Positions 1 to 11,050 of a DNA stretch of 64,000 nt are shown piece by piece. A model generated the notes under the pieces. The model saw nothing but the letters and a program-made list of their open reading frames with translations, was not told the origin of the DNA and did not search any database. This stretch comes from Enoplosus armatus (taxonomy: Eukaryota; Chordata; Actinopteri; Centrarchiformes; Enoplosidae), in the NCBI RefSeq assembly GCF_043641665.1, contig NC_092181.1, forward strand, positions 8,307,057 through 8,371,056, given 5' to 3'. Made by a program: the position numbers and the translations under genes. Numbering within the stretch: position 1 is the stretch's first letter; every line of letters begins with the position of its first letter.

Positions 1-937
1 GACCTGGTTCATTCGCCCTTCACACAATTGCATTTGCCCTGTTCCACCCATACTGAAACAACCCCAGATCATCACTGATCCACCCCCATGTTTTACTGTA
101 GGGGCAAGACAGTCTGGTTTGTAGGCTTCTCCAGGCTTCCTCCTAACCAGTAAGTTGGCTGGAGTGGGCATCAACTCAAAATTGGATTCATCACTGAAGA
201 GAACCTTAGCCCAATCATCAACAGTCCGATCCCTAGCAAAGAGTAACCGGGCCTTCCTCTGCCTTTCATTGATGAAGAGCTTCTTCCGTGCCCTGTGTGA
301 CTTCAGACCAGCTTCAAGAAGTCGGTTTCGAACTGTCCTTGCCGAACAAGTCACATTTCTCGACAGTGCCCACTCATTTTTAAGGTCCCTGGAGGTCTGA
401 CGACGATTCCTGACACAGGAACGGATGAGTGCACGGTCATCTCGTGGGGTAGAAAGACGTTTCCTACCTCGACCAGCTAGCAATTTGGTAGTACCATGTT
501 GGGCTTGTTTTTTCTTGATGTAATGAACGGCTGTCTTGGAGATCTTCAGTTTTTTGGCTACCTGTCTCTCACTCATGCCAATTTCCAGCAGTGCCAAGAT
601 GGCTGCCTTTGTGGCTTCACATAATTCTTTTGTTTTAGGCATTATGTGAGAGCTGACAACTTCTGAGTTGTGCTACGGCTTGAATGTAAGCAGGAAACCA
701 CTCCAGGCCTTTGCATGTGCAGTGCTGCTTATGACATGAAATGGCCTCTTATATACCCTGGGAATACAATTAAGCTTAAGCATGTCAAATAGGACATAAA
801 GTATTATGTAATCAGCTGCATTTTTTGTCGTGTTCATTGTATTCTTCAGGTAATATACCTTTAGTGGTACCAGGCATTAAAATGAACAAGAAATTGAAGA
901 AAACAAGGGTGGTCTAATAATTTTTTCCATGACTGTA
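1..937 (-). mobile_element. Tc1/mariner-type transposon, left part outside window
   Basis: On the minus strand an open frame starts at an ATG at 642-640 and stays open to base 1 (214 codons), running off the edge. It begins MPKTKELCEATKAAILALLE and continues with a helix-turn-helix region (SERQVAKKLKISKTAVHYI), a GRGRKR linker as in Tc1 transposases, and the first catalytic aspartate in VLFSDESNF. The second D and the final D/E lie outside the window. Between 642 and about 937 is the noncoding end, closing with a Tc1-type terminus (ccatgactgta) next to a TA-rich target. The visible frame has no stop, so the copy looks young. It appears to sit in an intron of the Deltex gene, whose upstream exons are outside the window. 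Confidence 0.9.
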
Positions 938-1626
938 TATATATACACTGTAAGACTCAGACCATGACCACCACATGCTCTGAATATCCAGACTGTTTAT
1001 TTCTGAGAGCAAAGCTCAAATTTCTGCAGATCACTACCGTCAATATGCTGGACAATTCTATGCAACTGTATAAAAACAAAGGATGTGCATATCTGTGTGT
1101 GTGCGTGTGATAAGTGTGTGTTTTGTCACTTAGAGATGATGACGATGGGCTTTGTGATGAAGCAGGTAATACCCAGCAAGCAGCTGTGTGACGTCCATCT
1201 CTTTGAGCTCACTAAGCAGATGGAAACTCCGCGGATTAGCTCTTATAAACACACACACACACACACACACAGCCTGGGTAGTCATTCTTACGCTCTGTAG
1301 CCGCCGAATGAAGCAGTGCACTGTGAGACAAGGAGATACAAACAGAGGAAAGAAACACAGAGGGAGAACTGAGGCACCTCTTGCATCTTTTTGACAATTT
1401 TTGCCCCTTTCGGAAGGTTTCTGTAAGAAATAGATCATATTTTTTATTTTTTATTTTTTTGTCTTTGTGTGACACCTCTGAGTGTGAAAATGACAGTCAC
1501 GTGTTTTTCAAAGTGAGTATCTGTTAGGTGGAGTCTCAATTGCGATTTTGCCAACCTCTCATGCCTGATGGGATTTTATAGTGTGGGGATACACTGAATG
1601 AAATAGTCTTGTGTCTTCTGTTGCAG
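938..1626. other. Intron sequence of the Deltex gene with a CA microsatellite
   Basis: No convincing exon is seen between the Tc1 end and the acceptor at 1625-1626. It holds an (AC)n tract at 1249-1271 and low-complexity T/A stretches. The short open frames here overlap on both strands and look like chance. Confidence 0.6.
1249..1271. repeat. (AC)n microsatellite
   Basis: A run of about 11 perfect AC units, visible directly. Confidence 0.95.
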
Positions 1627-3325
1627 TGTGCCCACCGTCCCGGTGAAGAACCTCAATGGGTCCAGTCCTGTTCACCCCGCACTTGCCGGTAAATCGCACG
1701 CACACTCACCAACCACGGGCTTCTGCCGGTCACAGAGAGGAAAAAAACTGAAAACTGTATTCGCGTCTTTGGGGAATTTCACAAGAAACCAGACTAACCA
1801 GACTCCGCTGTATTCCAGGCATCACAGGTATCCTGATGAGTGCTGCCGCTCTGCCCGTGTGCCTGACCAGGCCTCCCAAACTCGTGCTGCACCCGCCGCC
1901 TGTCAGCAAGAGCGACATCAAGCCCGTGCCAGGCTTTGGCCACTGCTGCAGGAAGACCACCAAGAAACAGGCTCGCAAGGGTAAGCGCTCAGGTCAAGAC
2001 CAGCCACAGAAACGAGGAACAACCATAGTTAGGTCTCTCTGTTTATCGTTCTCCTTTCTGTCTGCAGGTAAAACTCCAGAAGAGGTGGTGAAGAAGTACC
2101 TGCAGAAAGTAAAAAGTCCACCAGAGGAGGTACGAACAGCACTTGTGTGTGCAGTACATCTGTCATAGTGCTAACTCATATGACACTTTTCATAATGGGT
2201 CTTCTTTTTCTTCCCCTTTCCTTGTCCTTCCTAGGACTGTACCATCTGTATGGAGCCGTTGGGGGGTCCGTCTGGATACAAGGGTCCAGGGGTGGGGCCC
2301 GTGTCTCGGGCGGAGTCCGTCGGGCGACTAGCACAGTGTGGACACCAGTACCATTTCCAGTGCCTGGTGGCCATGTATAATAATGGCAACAAGGACGGCA
2401 GGTAGGTTAGAGACCCAGATATCATTATCCTTCATTGTCTCTCAACTTTAAGCTCTACAGTCCAACCATTTTTTTTTTCCTCTCTCCCGCAGTCTTCAGT
2501 GTCCCACCTGTAAAACCATCTACGGCGTAAAGACAGGCAGCCAACCGGCAGGGAAGATGGAGTACCACGTCATCCCTCACTCCCTACCAGGGCATCCTGA
2601 CTGCAAAACCATACGCATCATCTACAACATACCGCCAGGCATTCAGGTACTTGAAAAGGACTGGGCTGACAGGATGCGTCGGTTTTATTCCCATATGGAG
2701 GTGTCACATGGTCAGATTCAGGTTGACCAGCGCTAATATTCCCTCTCCCTCTCCTTTCAGGGACCAGAGCATCCGAACCTAGGGAAGCCCTTCACCGCCA
2801 GAGGCTTCCCCCGACACTGCTACCTCCCAGACAGCGAGAAAGGACGCAAGGTAAACACAATCCACCGCCCTGTTAGACACCCGTCAATTTATGTAGATCT
2901 GCTCATATTACAGATGCATTTTGCACGGTATTTTGTGAAAATGAACCTTTACCCCGACCTGCCGTCAGGTTCTGAGACTGCTCCTGGTAGCATGGGACCG
3001 CAGGCTGATCTTCTCAGTCGGTACTTCGAGCACTACAGGAGAGTCTGACACCGTCATCTGGAACGAGGTACACACACGATACCATTAGACTGCAACTCGA
3101 GAGTGACATTTGATTGACTGTAGTTTGTCGTTTGATATATGTGCGTCAGGTTTGTTGTCACTGAAACTGACAGTTACCTTGCCTGTCTTCAAGGTCCACC
3201 ATAAGACAGAGTTTGGCTCCAACCTGACGGGCCACGGTTTCCCCGACCCCGGACACCTCGACAACGTCCTGGAGGAGCTCCGAGCTCAGGGCATCACAGA
3301 GGACGACGGACCGATGGAAAAGTGA
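1627..3325 (+). CDS. dtx4: Deltex-family E3 ubiquitin ligase, C-terminal eight exons (dtx4-like)
   Basis: Eight exons join in one open frame of 309 codons with GT-AG borders: 1627-1688, 1819-1980, 2068-2129, 2235-2401, 2493-2646, 2761-2850, 2969-3067 and 3194-3325 (TGA). In order they encode the conserved linker before the RING ([17 protein letters not shown]), a C3HC4 RING (CTIC at the start of exon 4; [14 protein letters not shown] in exon 5), and the Deltex C-terminal domain ([37 protein letters not shown]). The family regulates Notch signalling as RING E3 ligases. The N-terminal WWE domains would lie to the left, outside the window. The text [14 protein letters not shown] and [14 protein letters not shown] resembles DTX4 more than DTX1 or DTX2 as I remember them; this paralogue call is less certain than the family. 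No break is seen. Confidence 0.88.
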
Positions 3326-5043
3326 ACGGACAAGCGACCGGGGCAGCGGAAAGAGGGGGGAGCCAGTGAAGGGCGGAAGGGAGAACAAGGAGCACAGGAA
3401 GAGAAGTGGTCCTGATCGTGAAGATGACAGATGCAGAAGGAGGAAGAGGAGGAGGAGGAGGAGGAGGGAAAAAAAGGTCCTGGAGATCCCGGACTGAGAC
3501 ACACACACACACTCTCTCTGCCAGCACTTAAAAGGGGTGCAGGGGGACGACGTTGATTTCGTTTTTCAGAGGGAACCACTTTTCAAGATGTTGATTGAGC
3601 CACAGCTGGGTTCGCCTGTCCAAACTTACACAGTATTTCAGCAAGCACATCAACAGCAGGGGGGGAGGGAGTGTGAGGAAGCCACAGCACAGAAAGAAAA
3701 GCATCGCAGAGGAGGAGGAGGAGGAGAAGGAGGAGGAGGAGGAGGCTGAGGAACCACCAGAAAGAATGATGGCGCTCATGGATTTAGCTACTAGACAGCT
3801 AGGCACTAAATGTCGACAAGTGAGAATGAATCGGTACTAATATTTAGGACAAGCAACAAGTTTACTTTACTGAGAGAAAGCGTACTAAGAGTAACCAGGA
3901 GAAGATGGCAAAAATGTTAGAGCAGTTCAATGAAAACTGGGAGGAAAAAGGACAAAGAGAGAGAGAAGTTGGAGCGGCGGGGAGGGGGGCAGGAGGAAGG
4001 ATAGCGGGAGTAATGTAGCAGAAAGAGAGAAAGATGGCGTACGGATGTAGCGTAGGATAGGGACAGAGTAAAACTAACTTGTATGGTACTTAATAGGTTC
4101 TTAAGCTGTCACTGGAAAAAACTCAAAGGAGACCAAGAGCGATGAAGAGGATAAGGGAAAGACCGGCGGACTTGCGTGCCTGCTTTGTTCAAACCACCTG
4201 CTGGTGCCTGCGGCTGAAGTTTGGCGCCATTGCTCCCTCTTGTGGTGGTACCGATGAACTACACCTCAGCCTGCAAGCTACTGGAACAAATCAAAACAAG
4301 TTGCTATGAGTTATCCACGTGTGTTACTTTGGCCCATTTAATGTCATTCCATACTTTACCTCTTACTTTTGACTTGATGAGTTGTTATATGACCTGGGCT
4401 CTGCACGTTTATGATTGTGTGTGTGAAATGACAAAAGACCAAAACTAAGGCCTAGTCATTTGGGCCTATTTGGAGTCTTACTATTGAGCCACTCTGGTAC
4501 GACTTAACCTTAGATACACAGGTACCAGTATTTACTTCTATACCTTTATTTTATTTTAATTTTTTTTGTCCCTTTTTGACAGTTGACGGGGTTTAAGTGG
4601 ATGGAAATGCTGTTGTATATTGTAAACAGTAGGTCACCAGTGAGAAAACATGAGGACGTGGGTAAAAAAAAAAAACCTGATGAAGGTGAGCATTTTGGGG
4701 GTTTCGCCTCGAATGAAGTGCAGAGGACTCAGCTTCAGCGTGTAGTTCTAGTTGAGCGGGCGTCACTGTCAGCGTTAAAAACCCAAGAGAAATTAACCAC
4801 GAGCCTGGGGGCTGGCCTCACAGCCAGAAAGCCCCTCAGATTGGGCAGAGGGTTGGAAGGTTGGAGAGGGCGGAGAGGTAGACCTGAAGCGGAGGCCTCA
4901 GAATGTGGAGACCGGTAGCGTCATTCTTATCTCAGCTGACAACACCTGTCCTCTTCTTATCCCAGCCTCTCCCGACTGATAATCAACACACTGCCCAGTC
5001 TCTGAGTTGGGTCTGTAAATGACCCTTTATCACAATGTTACAG

Positions 5044-5046
<3 letters not shown>

Positions 5047-5122
<76 letters not shown>

Positions 5123-5140
5123 CGTGCGTGCGCGTGTGTG
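5047..5140. repeat. (TG)n microsatellite with GCGT variants
   Basis: About 36 perfect TG units followed by tgcg units. Antisense frames through it read as Thr-His runs and are not genes. Confidence 0.97.
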
Positions 5141-5598
5141 AGAAAGAGAATCTGTGTACTGTGTATACTACCAACATGCTCCCAGTTTAGGGTATTATTT
5201 CGGTACTCCATGGGAATCACATCATCCTTTAGCTCTGGTGATGACTGATGATGGTACTCCCTGTACTTCTTTATTATGTTATTATTTTTAATATGACATA
5301 TAGTTACACATTTGCTTTTTAATAGCATTTTTTTTTTCTTGATACTATCATAGAGTAAATTGCTTTTTTTTTGCTTCCATTTTGTACATTTATGTTGTAT
5401 TAATTATGCCCTTTTTCCATTTGTTACAATTGTTTTTTGTTGTTTTTTTTTCCATTGTGTACAGAAGTTAAGCTGATTTGCGTCATCTTTTCTTTGGAAA
5501 AGGAATTTGATGGGAGACTTTTATCTGAGAGTGAAATGTAATGAATTTTAACAGCAAACCCCTTTTACGTCTTGCCCTTCTGTGAGGCAAAGAATGTG

Positions 5599-5653
5599 TT
5601 CATTTTCTCCATGTCATCTGCCCCCCCCGGGCAGATGACATGGAGAAAATGAA
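5599..5653. repeat. Perfect inverted repeat, 25 bp arms, C5 loop
   Basis: Arm 5599-5623 is the exact reverse complement of 5629-5653, separated by five cytosines (5624-5628). It lies 9 bp before a second, longer perfect hairpin of the same design. Confidence 0.95.
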
Positions 5654-5662
5654 GGGTAGGTC

Positions 5663-5751
5663 CAGAGGTCCAGTAGGCAGACAAAGGCTCGGTGCAGAAC
5701 AGTCCCCCCGACTGTTCTGCACCGAGCCTTTGTCTGCCTACTGGACCTCTG
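5663..5751. repeat. Perfect inverted repeat, 42 bp arms, C5 loop
   Basis: Arm 5663-5704 is the exact reverse complement of 5710-5751 with a five-cytosine loop (5705-5709). The lack of any mismatch in 42 bp implies recent origin, active correction, or an artefact of cloning or assembly. Confidence 0.95.
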
Positions 5752-6110
5752 CACATTTGTGACCTGGGGAGGATTTTGTTGATGGACATTTGGGTCCCAG
5801 TCTCATGTCCACCCCTCTTTTAGCAGCAGATTTGTTGCAGTGCAGATGGCATGACGAAAATGATTATTTTAAACATTGTAAAATGCTATAAAATCACAGT
5901 TTTCCCCTTGTGTTGTTGCGGTTTTGTTGCTCTGTTGGCCAAAAAACACTGCACGATGACTGGGGGGGTGGGGGGAAAACACTGATTTTGTATGATCAGT
6001 AAGTCACTTATGTTGATTTTAATTTGTCTTTTTGTTATTGAAGGAATGGTTTTGATTTCTAAACGATGAACAAACAAAAAAAAATTGGAATAAATGGCGT
6101 CACTAGTTGT

Positions 6111-6627
6111 GTTACTATTTGTAGAACTGAGTCTGATTTGGCCATGATTTTGTTATTGCGGGCTTCAAAAGCCTTGTCTCTTTATAGCGATGACTAGTAA
6201 CTCACCATTTCAGTCCTGTCCCCTCATTAAATGTGGATTTCTTTCCCATCACCAGTTCTAATCCCTACTGAAGGCGATATATCCTCCGAATGTCTGTGGA
6301 TAAGGGCCTTCCGTGACATTGCCACCTTTTTTATTGGGGTGGGGGGGGGGGGTGATCAAAGGTGCTGGTATGGGGGAGTGAGCATCAAAAGTGACAAGAA
6401 AAGCAAAGTGTAAATATTGCAAAATTATTGCTGGAGTATGAGTGATTAATACAAGGGAAAAAAATAAAGAATGAATGAAACTTACCGGTTGTGTTGTTCT
6501 AATTTTAGTAGCCATAAACAAAGCTGTGTGAAGTGGAACTCGTGGGAGACAGGAACATTACAAGCTGATGTATCAACGTGTGTATTTTTATATTATATGA
6601 AAATTGGCGGCCCCAAAGAGCCGTGCC
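6111..6627. other. Intergenic, no gene seen
   Basis: Contains a G-rich tract near 6340-6352 and an AATAAA at 6463-6468. No coding exon can be supported. Confidence 0.5.
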
Positions 6628-6715
6628 CCTTCGATAGCTCAGTTGGTAGAGCGGAGGACTGTAGGTGTTAACAACAGAGATCCTTAGGTCGCTGGTTCAA
6701 ATCCGGCTCGAAGGA
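6628..6715 (+). tRNA. tRNA-Tyr (GTA) with 15-nt intron
   Basis: The 7-bp acceptor stem CCTTCGA (6628-6634) pairs with TCGAAGG (6708-6714), and the discriminator is A6715. The A box reads TAGCTCAGTTGG and the B box GGTTCAAATCC. The anticodon GTA is at 6661-6663. A 15-nt intron (6665-6679) follows G37, the canonical intron position of eukaryotic tRNA-Tyr. A run of T begins at 6725 and fits a Pol III terminator. It is a single copy with all arms intact, so probably functional. Confidence 0.96.
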
Positions 6716-6724
6716 GGTCCGTCC

Positions 6725-6730
6725 TTTTTT
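6725..6730 (+). terminator. Pol III oligo-T terminator of tRNA-Tyr
   Basis: Six T residues, ten bases after the tRNA 3' end. Confidence 0.75.
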
Positions 6731-7141
6731 CACTCAGAGTTACATTCCCCGGCTCAAAAGCTTCAAACAATTATTTGCCCCTCCACAATAATAACAAAAC
6801 GTTATTTGTTAATTAAAATCAAAACGAATTTGTCATTGCTTGAGTTGGCTTCTGCGTAATGTCCACCATGTGGCACCGTGGGAGCGCTCCGTCGTAGATG
6901 GCACGGAAAGCGACGTGTGGGCGACTATGAATCATAATAATATTGTGGCCAGCAGTTTTCTGTCATCCATGTCACATCACTGGGGCTGGCCGGTATTTAG
7001 AGAAACAGGCATTCACTGGCAACTCTTGAAACATTCTGCAAGATGTATTGGTTTTTGCTATAGGAGCGCTTTGCTATAGGAAGCTCGAATATCCATGAAG
7101 CCAAATGTAATAAAAAAATTAAAAAAACAACAGAATACACC

Positions 7142-7524
7142 CATTGTATCTTAAAAAGACATGTAAACGGGAAAAACGTTGAAATATTATGGACTCCACA
7201 CCAGAAATCATGTAGAAAAGAGTGTAATATGAAGATACTGAGATCATAAAAGGTAGACAAATTTCCATCTTGTCACTTGATGTCATTAATGGTTAAATGT
7301 AAAACAAATCCGAAAGTTAACACACAGTAAGCAGTGTTATTACTGATGACCATGCCAATTGTAAAAGGTCATAAAAGTAATTCCATTCCAACAGGAAATG
7401 ACCAAGGAGTCTGGTTGAACAGACAAGCCCGAGAGTAGTCCATTTTTTACTTAAAGTCAAATTACGTAGTCACTGTATTGTCAAACTGAATCAAGACAAT
7501 TGTTCCAACACTAGTTCTTACACT
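7142..7524 (-). repeat. Breakpoint repeat A', inverted copy of 23631-24017
   Basis: The reverse complement of this segment aligns almost end to end with 23631-24017. Shared landmarks are the stretch ending at CAATTGTTCCAAC (7497-7509), the centre around TAATGACATCAAGTGACAAG, and the end around CTTTTTAAGATACAATG. It corresponds to intron sequence of the RING-type gene whose 5' exons lie just to its right on the minus strand. Confidence 0.9.
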
Positions 7525-7573
7525 ACATTTGATCATTTCTGTTTTACATTGAGCAAATATTCAAAAAGAAGCA

Positions 7574-8251
7574 ATGTCTCTGCAGATCAAACAGGTAAAT
7601 GCCTGTTTGACCTCTGACCTTTGTACTAGCATCAAGTCACGGCTGGCAGCCACTACGTCAGTGATCTTCTTAGTGACTTCATCCAGGCCATGGGACGCCT
7701 CCAGCAGGTCCTCCACTTGGTCCCTCAGTGTGTGGACTTCAGATAGCTCATTTCTGCATGTGGCACATTTTGCAAGTAGTTAGCAAATCAAGTAATTGCA
7801 GCCATTTAAGACGGATTACTGCATGAAGAAATGTAGCAGTGTGTTGTTTACTAAACAATACCTGAATCTTGATCTTCTTTGACGTCATCACCTGAATGCG
7901 GAAATCTCAACAGCATGGATTTTCCTTGCATTTTGCCTCCAGTAAAAAGACCCTTCATGAGAGAGATGCAAAGTAAAAATTAACAAGGGGGTACGTTGTT
8001 TTACTGCCACTACTTTCAGACCATTGGCATGAATACATACAGTATGTATTTGGCACAAATAAAAATGAAATGAAACAAATTTTAGTTTAATCACCAGTAG
8101 TCCCTTCAGACTCCACAATTTAATTCCCAAGATTGTCTGTAAAGATGTAGTCTTCATCGTTTCCCATGGCCACCTTCACTTTGTCAAGGATCGCTGGTAC
8201 ACTTGCCTCTGCTTCCACAAATCGAACCACGACTACCATCTTTCCATCCAT
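7574..8251 (-). pseudogene. 5' exons of a RING-type zinc-finger gene, nonsense mutation and separated from its last exon
   Basis: Minus-strand exons: 8251-8095 (ATG at 8251; MVVVVRFVEAEASVPAILDK), 7952-7892 (FYWRQNARKIHAVEISAF) and 7753 to about 7574 (NELSEVHTLRDQVEDLLEAS, ending FTCLICRDI). Junction phases agree, with phase 2 from exon 2 into exon 3. The last exon holds a coiled-coil-like acidic region and the first CxxC of a RING-like finger. The rest of the finger is found on the other strand at 24024-24227. A TAA at 8122-8120 interrupts exon 1 in the text LGN*IVESEG. No GT donor is visible after the CxxC exon. I do not recognise the gene by name. Nonsense plus physical separation make it a pseudogene here. 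Confidence 0.75.
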
Positions 8252-9521
8252 TATATCTGACACATGAATTGACCTGCGACACATGAAGAACAGCGAAGCA
8301 AACCAAGCTACCACATAACAACATGCAGTCTACGCTGCAGTGGTTCAAGTTGTCGGCAGCAGACCAAAGTGTGAGCCCGTCGAAAACTCATGCGTCACGC
8401 ACACTCATCTGGAGCCTGACAAATGTGGGATTTCTTTCGGTGAGGGGAAATCAAAAAGCTCAAAAACATATCAATAATGTAGAACAGGACAAGCGTTACT
8501 CAAAGTCCAAAAACTTTCTGGAGTGTCACACCTGCAGCCGGTGCCATGGCAGCCCCCTCCAGGCGCAGAGAGACATCACCTGAGTCCTCACAGGTCCTCC
8601 TTCCTCTCCCATAAACAGGGAGATCACCCAGCAGCTAGTGCCTCAGTGGACTGAACTCCATGAACAGACTCTGAGCACCTCGTCCGACTGCTCTCCATGT
8701 GAGACTCTACAGCAGGTATTTTGTTTGCCACTTTGAAGTCAAAGACTCTGTTCCTTGTGTTTTCTGTTTGTACTAACAAATCACACGCACTTGCATCTGG
8801 CCTGTTCCAGTCCGTTAGCTCAAAAGGAGATTCTAAATGAGGAAACTTGAGCACTATTAAGCATTGTAACTCAACTTTTTCTAAGCACATTCGCTTATAA
8901 CATGAGCCCCTCCCTGCCTTTGACGTAACCGAGGCATGCCCACTGATCTAGACGTCTGGCCCATGTTTGCAGCAAACTGCCGTGATGGAGCTGGGTCCCT
9001 TGACTCTCCCCAACTTCTCCCCCGTGAACCTCATAGTGACCACGGTCACAGAGGTCCAGGGAGCTAAAACACCCATCATCCACTGGAAAAGAAAAAGTAA
9101 AAAAAAATAATGTTGTAAATTTTTACAATTATATGATAAAGAAATCACTAAATTGCTGTTAATTCCTTTTCATGTTTGCACTATTGCACTTGCATTGTTT
9201 CTTCTGTTCAGTGTAAATTTATACTCTGCCCTTTGTGGTTAATTAGTGTAAAAACACATGAGCACCTTCTTCTAATATTAAATCACAGTATTGATACAAA
9301 GTCTAAATGTTAACGACAAAGCTGAAATTCATATAGTGAAGAAGTAAATCCCTCGCTGGATTGTAGGATTCAGTTGAAGACATTTTGCCATCAGCTGTGT
9401 TCGGAAACAAGTTCATTTAAACCCTGACAGGCGTGTTAATCTCCTGGTGTCATCTAATGGGACATTTGAGTTAGTTCCATTTGAGTACGCGGAACTTGCA
9501 TTGTGCTGTAGCGCAGATTTT
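8252..9521. other. Unidentified stretch with two possible plus-strand exons
   Basis: Two open segments have plausible splice borders. The first, about 8620-8717 (acceptor acag, donor gtattt), reads EITQQLVPQWTELHEQTLST. The second, about 8972-9088 (acceptor ttgcag), reads AVMELGPLTLPNFSPVNLIV. I recognise no family. They could be fragments of a decayed transposon or gene. Confidence 0.3.
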
Positions 9522-9620
9522 GGTTTTGTTTTATTTGCCCAGGTTTTCATACATCTGTCTTTGAGACTATCTGCACCTCAATACAATGGCTATTAAAGCA
9601 ATGTTATTTGTGGCGCTTAC

Positions 9621-10396
9621 TAGTTATGGGAATTCCGGCTTTTTTTAGTGAGCCGGATCATTTGGCTCAGCTCACCGAGAAGAGCCGGCTCTTTCGGCTC
9701 CCGAACGGCTCTTCATTTTGCCAATTATACCTTTTATAATTCAGCCAGGCGCTGTTTTGACTTGTGAGTTGTACGTGTACACGTGTATCACTTAAATTAT
9801 TCAATACATCCTTTTGTACTGAAGTATTCAAAAGTAAAATTACTTTTTCTAATATCAATAAATTAGTAGAACCACTCTGCTACACAAAGCAGATAGAAAC
9901 ACCTACAAAAACTTAAGCATAGAAATAAAAACAAACATCTTCGATCTTTATTTAAACACACACCCCCAACAAAACAGCAGGGCTTTATTTTAGTATAAAC
10001 AAAAGAAAAAAAACCCAGCAACAACTGACTTCAAAACTTTGCTGAGCCTAAAAATAACCAGTACAATATACTGTATATATATATATATATATGTAAAAGT
10101 AAAGTACTGAAAAAGTAAAGTGAAGTAAAACTAATCATAAATAAATATACATAAATAATAAAAATAAACATATTGCAATGTGCAAATTGCAAAACAGCAG
10201 CATCCAACAGTTTTAGGTGTCTCTATGAACTAACCACCATCAACTGTCTAAATCACTTTTCATTATTTCTTTCAGGGCAGATTGGCATTGAGGAAGTGCC
10301 TCAGCTCAGAGGGGCTGGTCCGCTTTCTCCTCTCTGTTATTATTATTATATACCATCGCGATTTGAACGGGATCGTTCGCGACCAACACATCGCTA
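9621..10396. mobile_element. hAT-type non-autonomous element 1, with 8-bp target duplication
   Basis: The ends are imperfect inverted repeats (tagttatggg ... catcgcta), followed by subterminal agccggctc repeats. The flanking octamers gcgcttac (9613-9620) and gagcttac (10397-10404) form an 8-bp target duplication with one mismatch. The right arm has the empty site, one gtaagcac at about 62353-62360. It contains a (TA)n run at 10074-10091 and no transposase. Confidence 0.82.
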
Positions 10397-10837
10397 GAGC
10401 TTACAGCCCTGAAAAAATACATTTAAATAACTCCTACTAGTAAAAAATGCCCCGTTCACTGTGATAAGCACCTGGTTGAAATGCACTTATAAATGTAATG
10501 TAATGTAATGTAATGGATAATCCACTGAACACGCTGTCACAGGAACTACTTTATTCTGAAGAAATAGTCCCTATAAAAACTGCTGACATCATTTTCTGTG
10601 GATTATTCAGTAACAGGGACATTATGTCAGGAAAGAAAGGTCGGTGTTTTATGTTTTAAATGTCATTTTTCAATGCTGTGAGCACCACAAACAAAATTCC
10701 ACAGGAGGCATGAATGAGATGAATATATATCGGAGGCCGCAGACTAGTAGACTAGTAACCACGAGAGGTGAGTGGGGAATGTGTGGGATATGTTCAGATT
10801 TCAACGTTGCTTGACCCTTTGTGAATTTCTGTCTCTA

Positions 10838-11050
10838 GGTTTTGGTGATGAGGCCAAGAAAAGGAGTGGAGGTGGTGGCTTCAGCCTCGGCAAGATTCTC
10901 CTCGGTGTCGGGGTGCTCTGCTTGGCAGCCAAATGTTTCAGCTGGCTGAGGAACTGGTGGAAGTTGGACTTCAAGAACCATGTAGCCAAGATACCATGGA
11001 GGACTCCGAGTTATCAGCATACACACACCATGCTGGATTATGTGTACTAG
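10838..11050 (+). pseudogene. Orphan copy of the C-terminal exon of the gene at 61707-64000
   Basis: After an acceptor (ctctag) the frame reads GFGDEAKKRSGGGGFSLGKI, then a hydrophobic segment (ILLGVGVLCLAAKCFSWL), and ends at TAG 11048-11050. It is nearly identical to the last exon of the minus-strand gene at the right end. The large upstream exon is absent because the duplication boundary (9522) falls in the intron between them, so this copy is a fragment. A short ATG-containing piece at 10625-10640 (MSGKK) could in principle be spliced in phase to it, giving a ~75-residue peptide. I regard that as speculative. Confidence 0.7.

Larger units (their letters stand above)
3326..6110 (+). other. 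Probable long 3'UTR of the Deltex gene
   Basis: No gene is seen between the Deltex stop and an AATAAA at 6089-6094; a second AATAAA is at 6463-6468. The stretch holds two purine-rich GGA tracts (about 3430-3475 and 3706-3748), a long TG microsatellite and a pair of perfect hairpins. UTR status is inferred from position and the poly(A) signals only. Confidence 0.5.

Noticed and set aside
3158..3806. Serine/proline-rich minus-strand frames
   Set aside because: They arise from GGA-rich purine tracts in the Deltex 3' region and have no start or splice context.
4983..5328. Thr-His repeat frames on the minus strand
   Set aside because: Translation of the TG microsatellite only.
10625..10640. MSGKK mini-exon as the true start of a ~75-residue gene (mirror 62117-62139)
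   Set aside because: The phase fits, but in the right arm the long exon at 62540 splices equally well to the same acceptor and explains the exon as the end of a larger gene.
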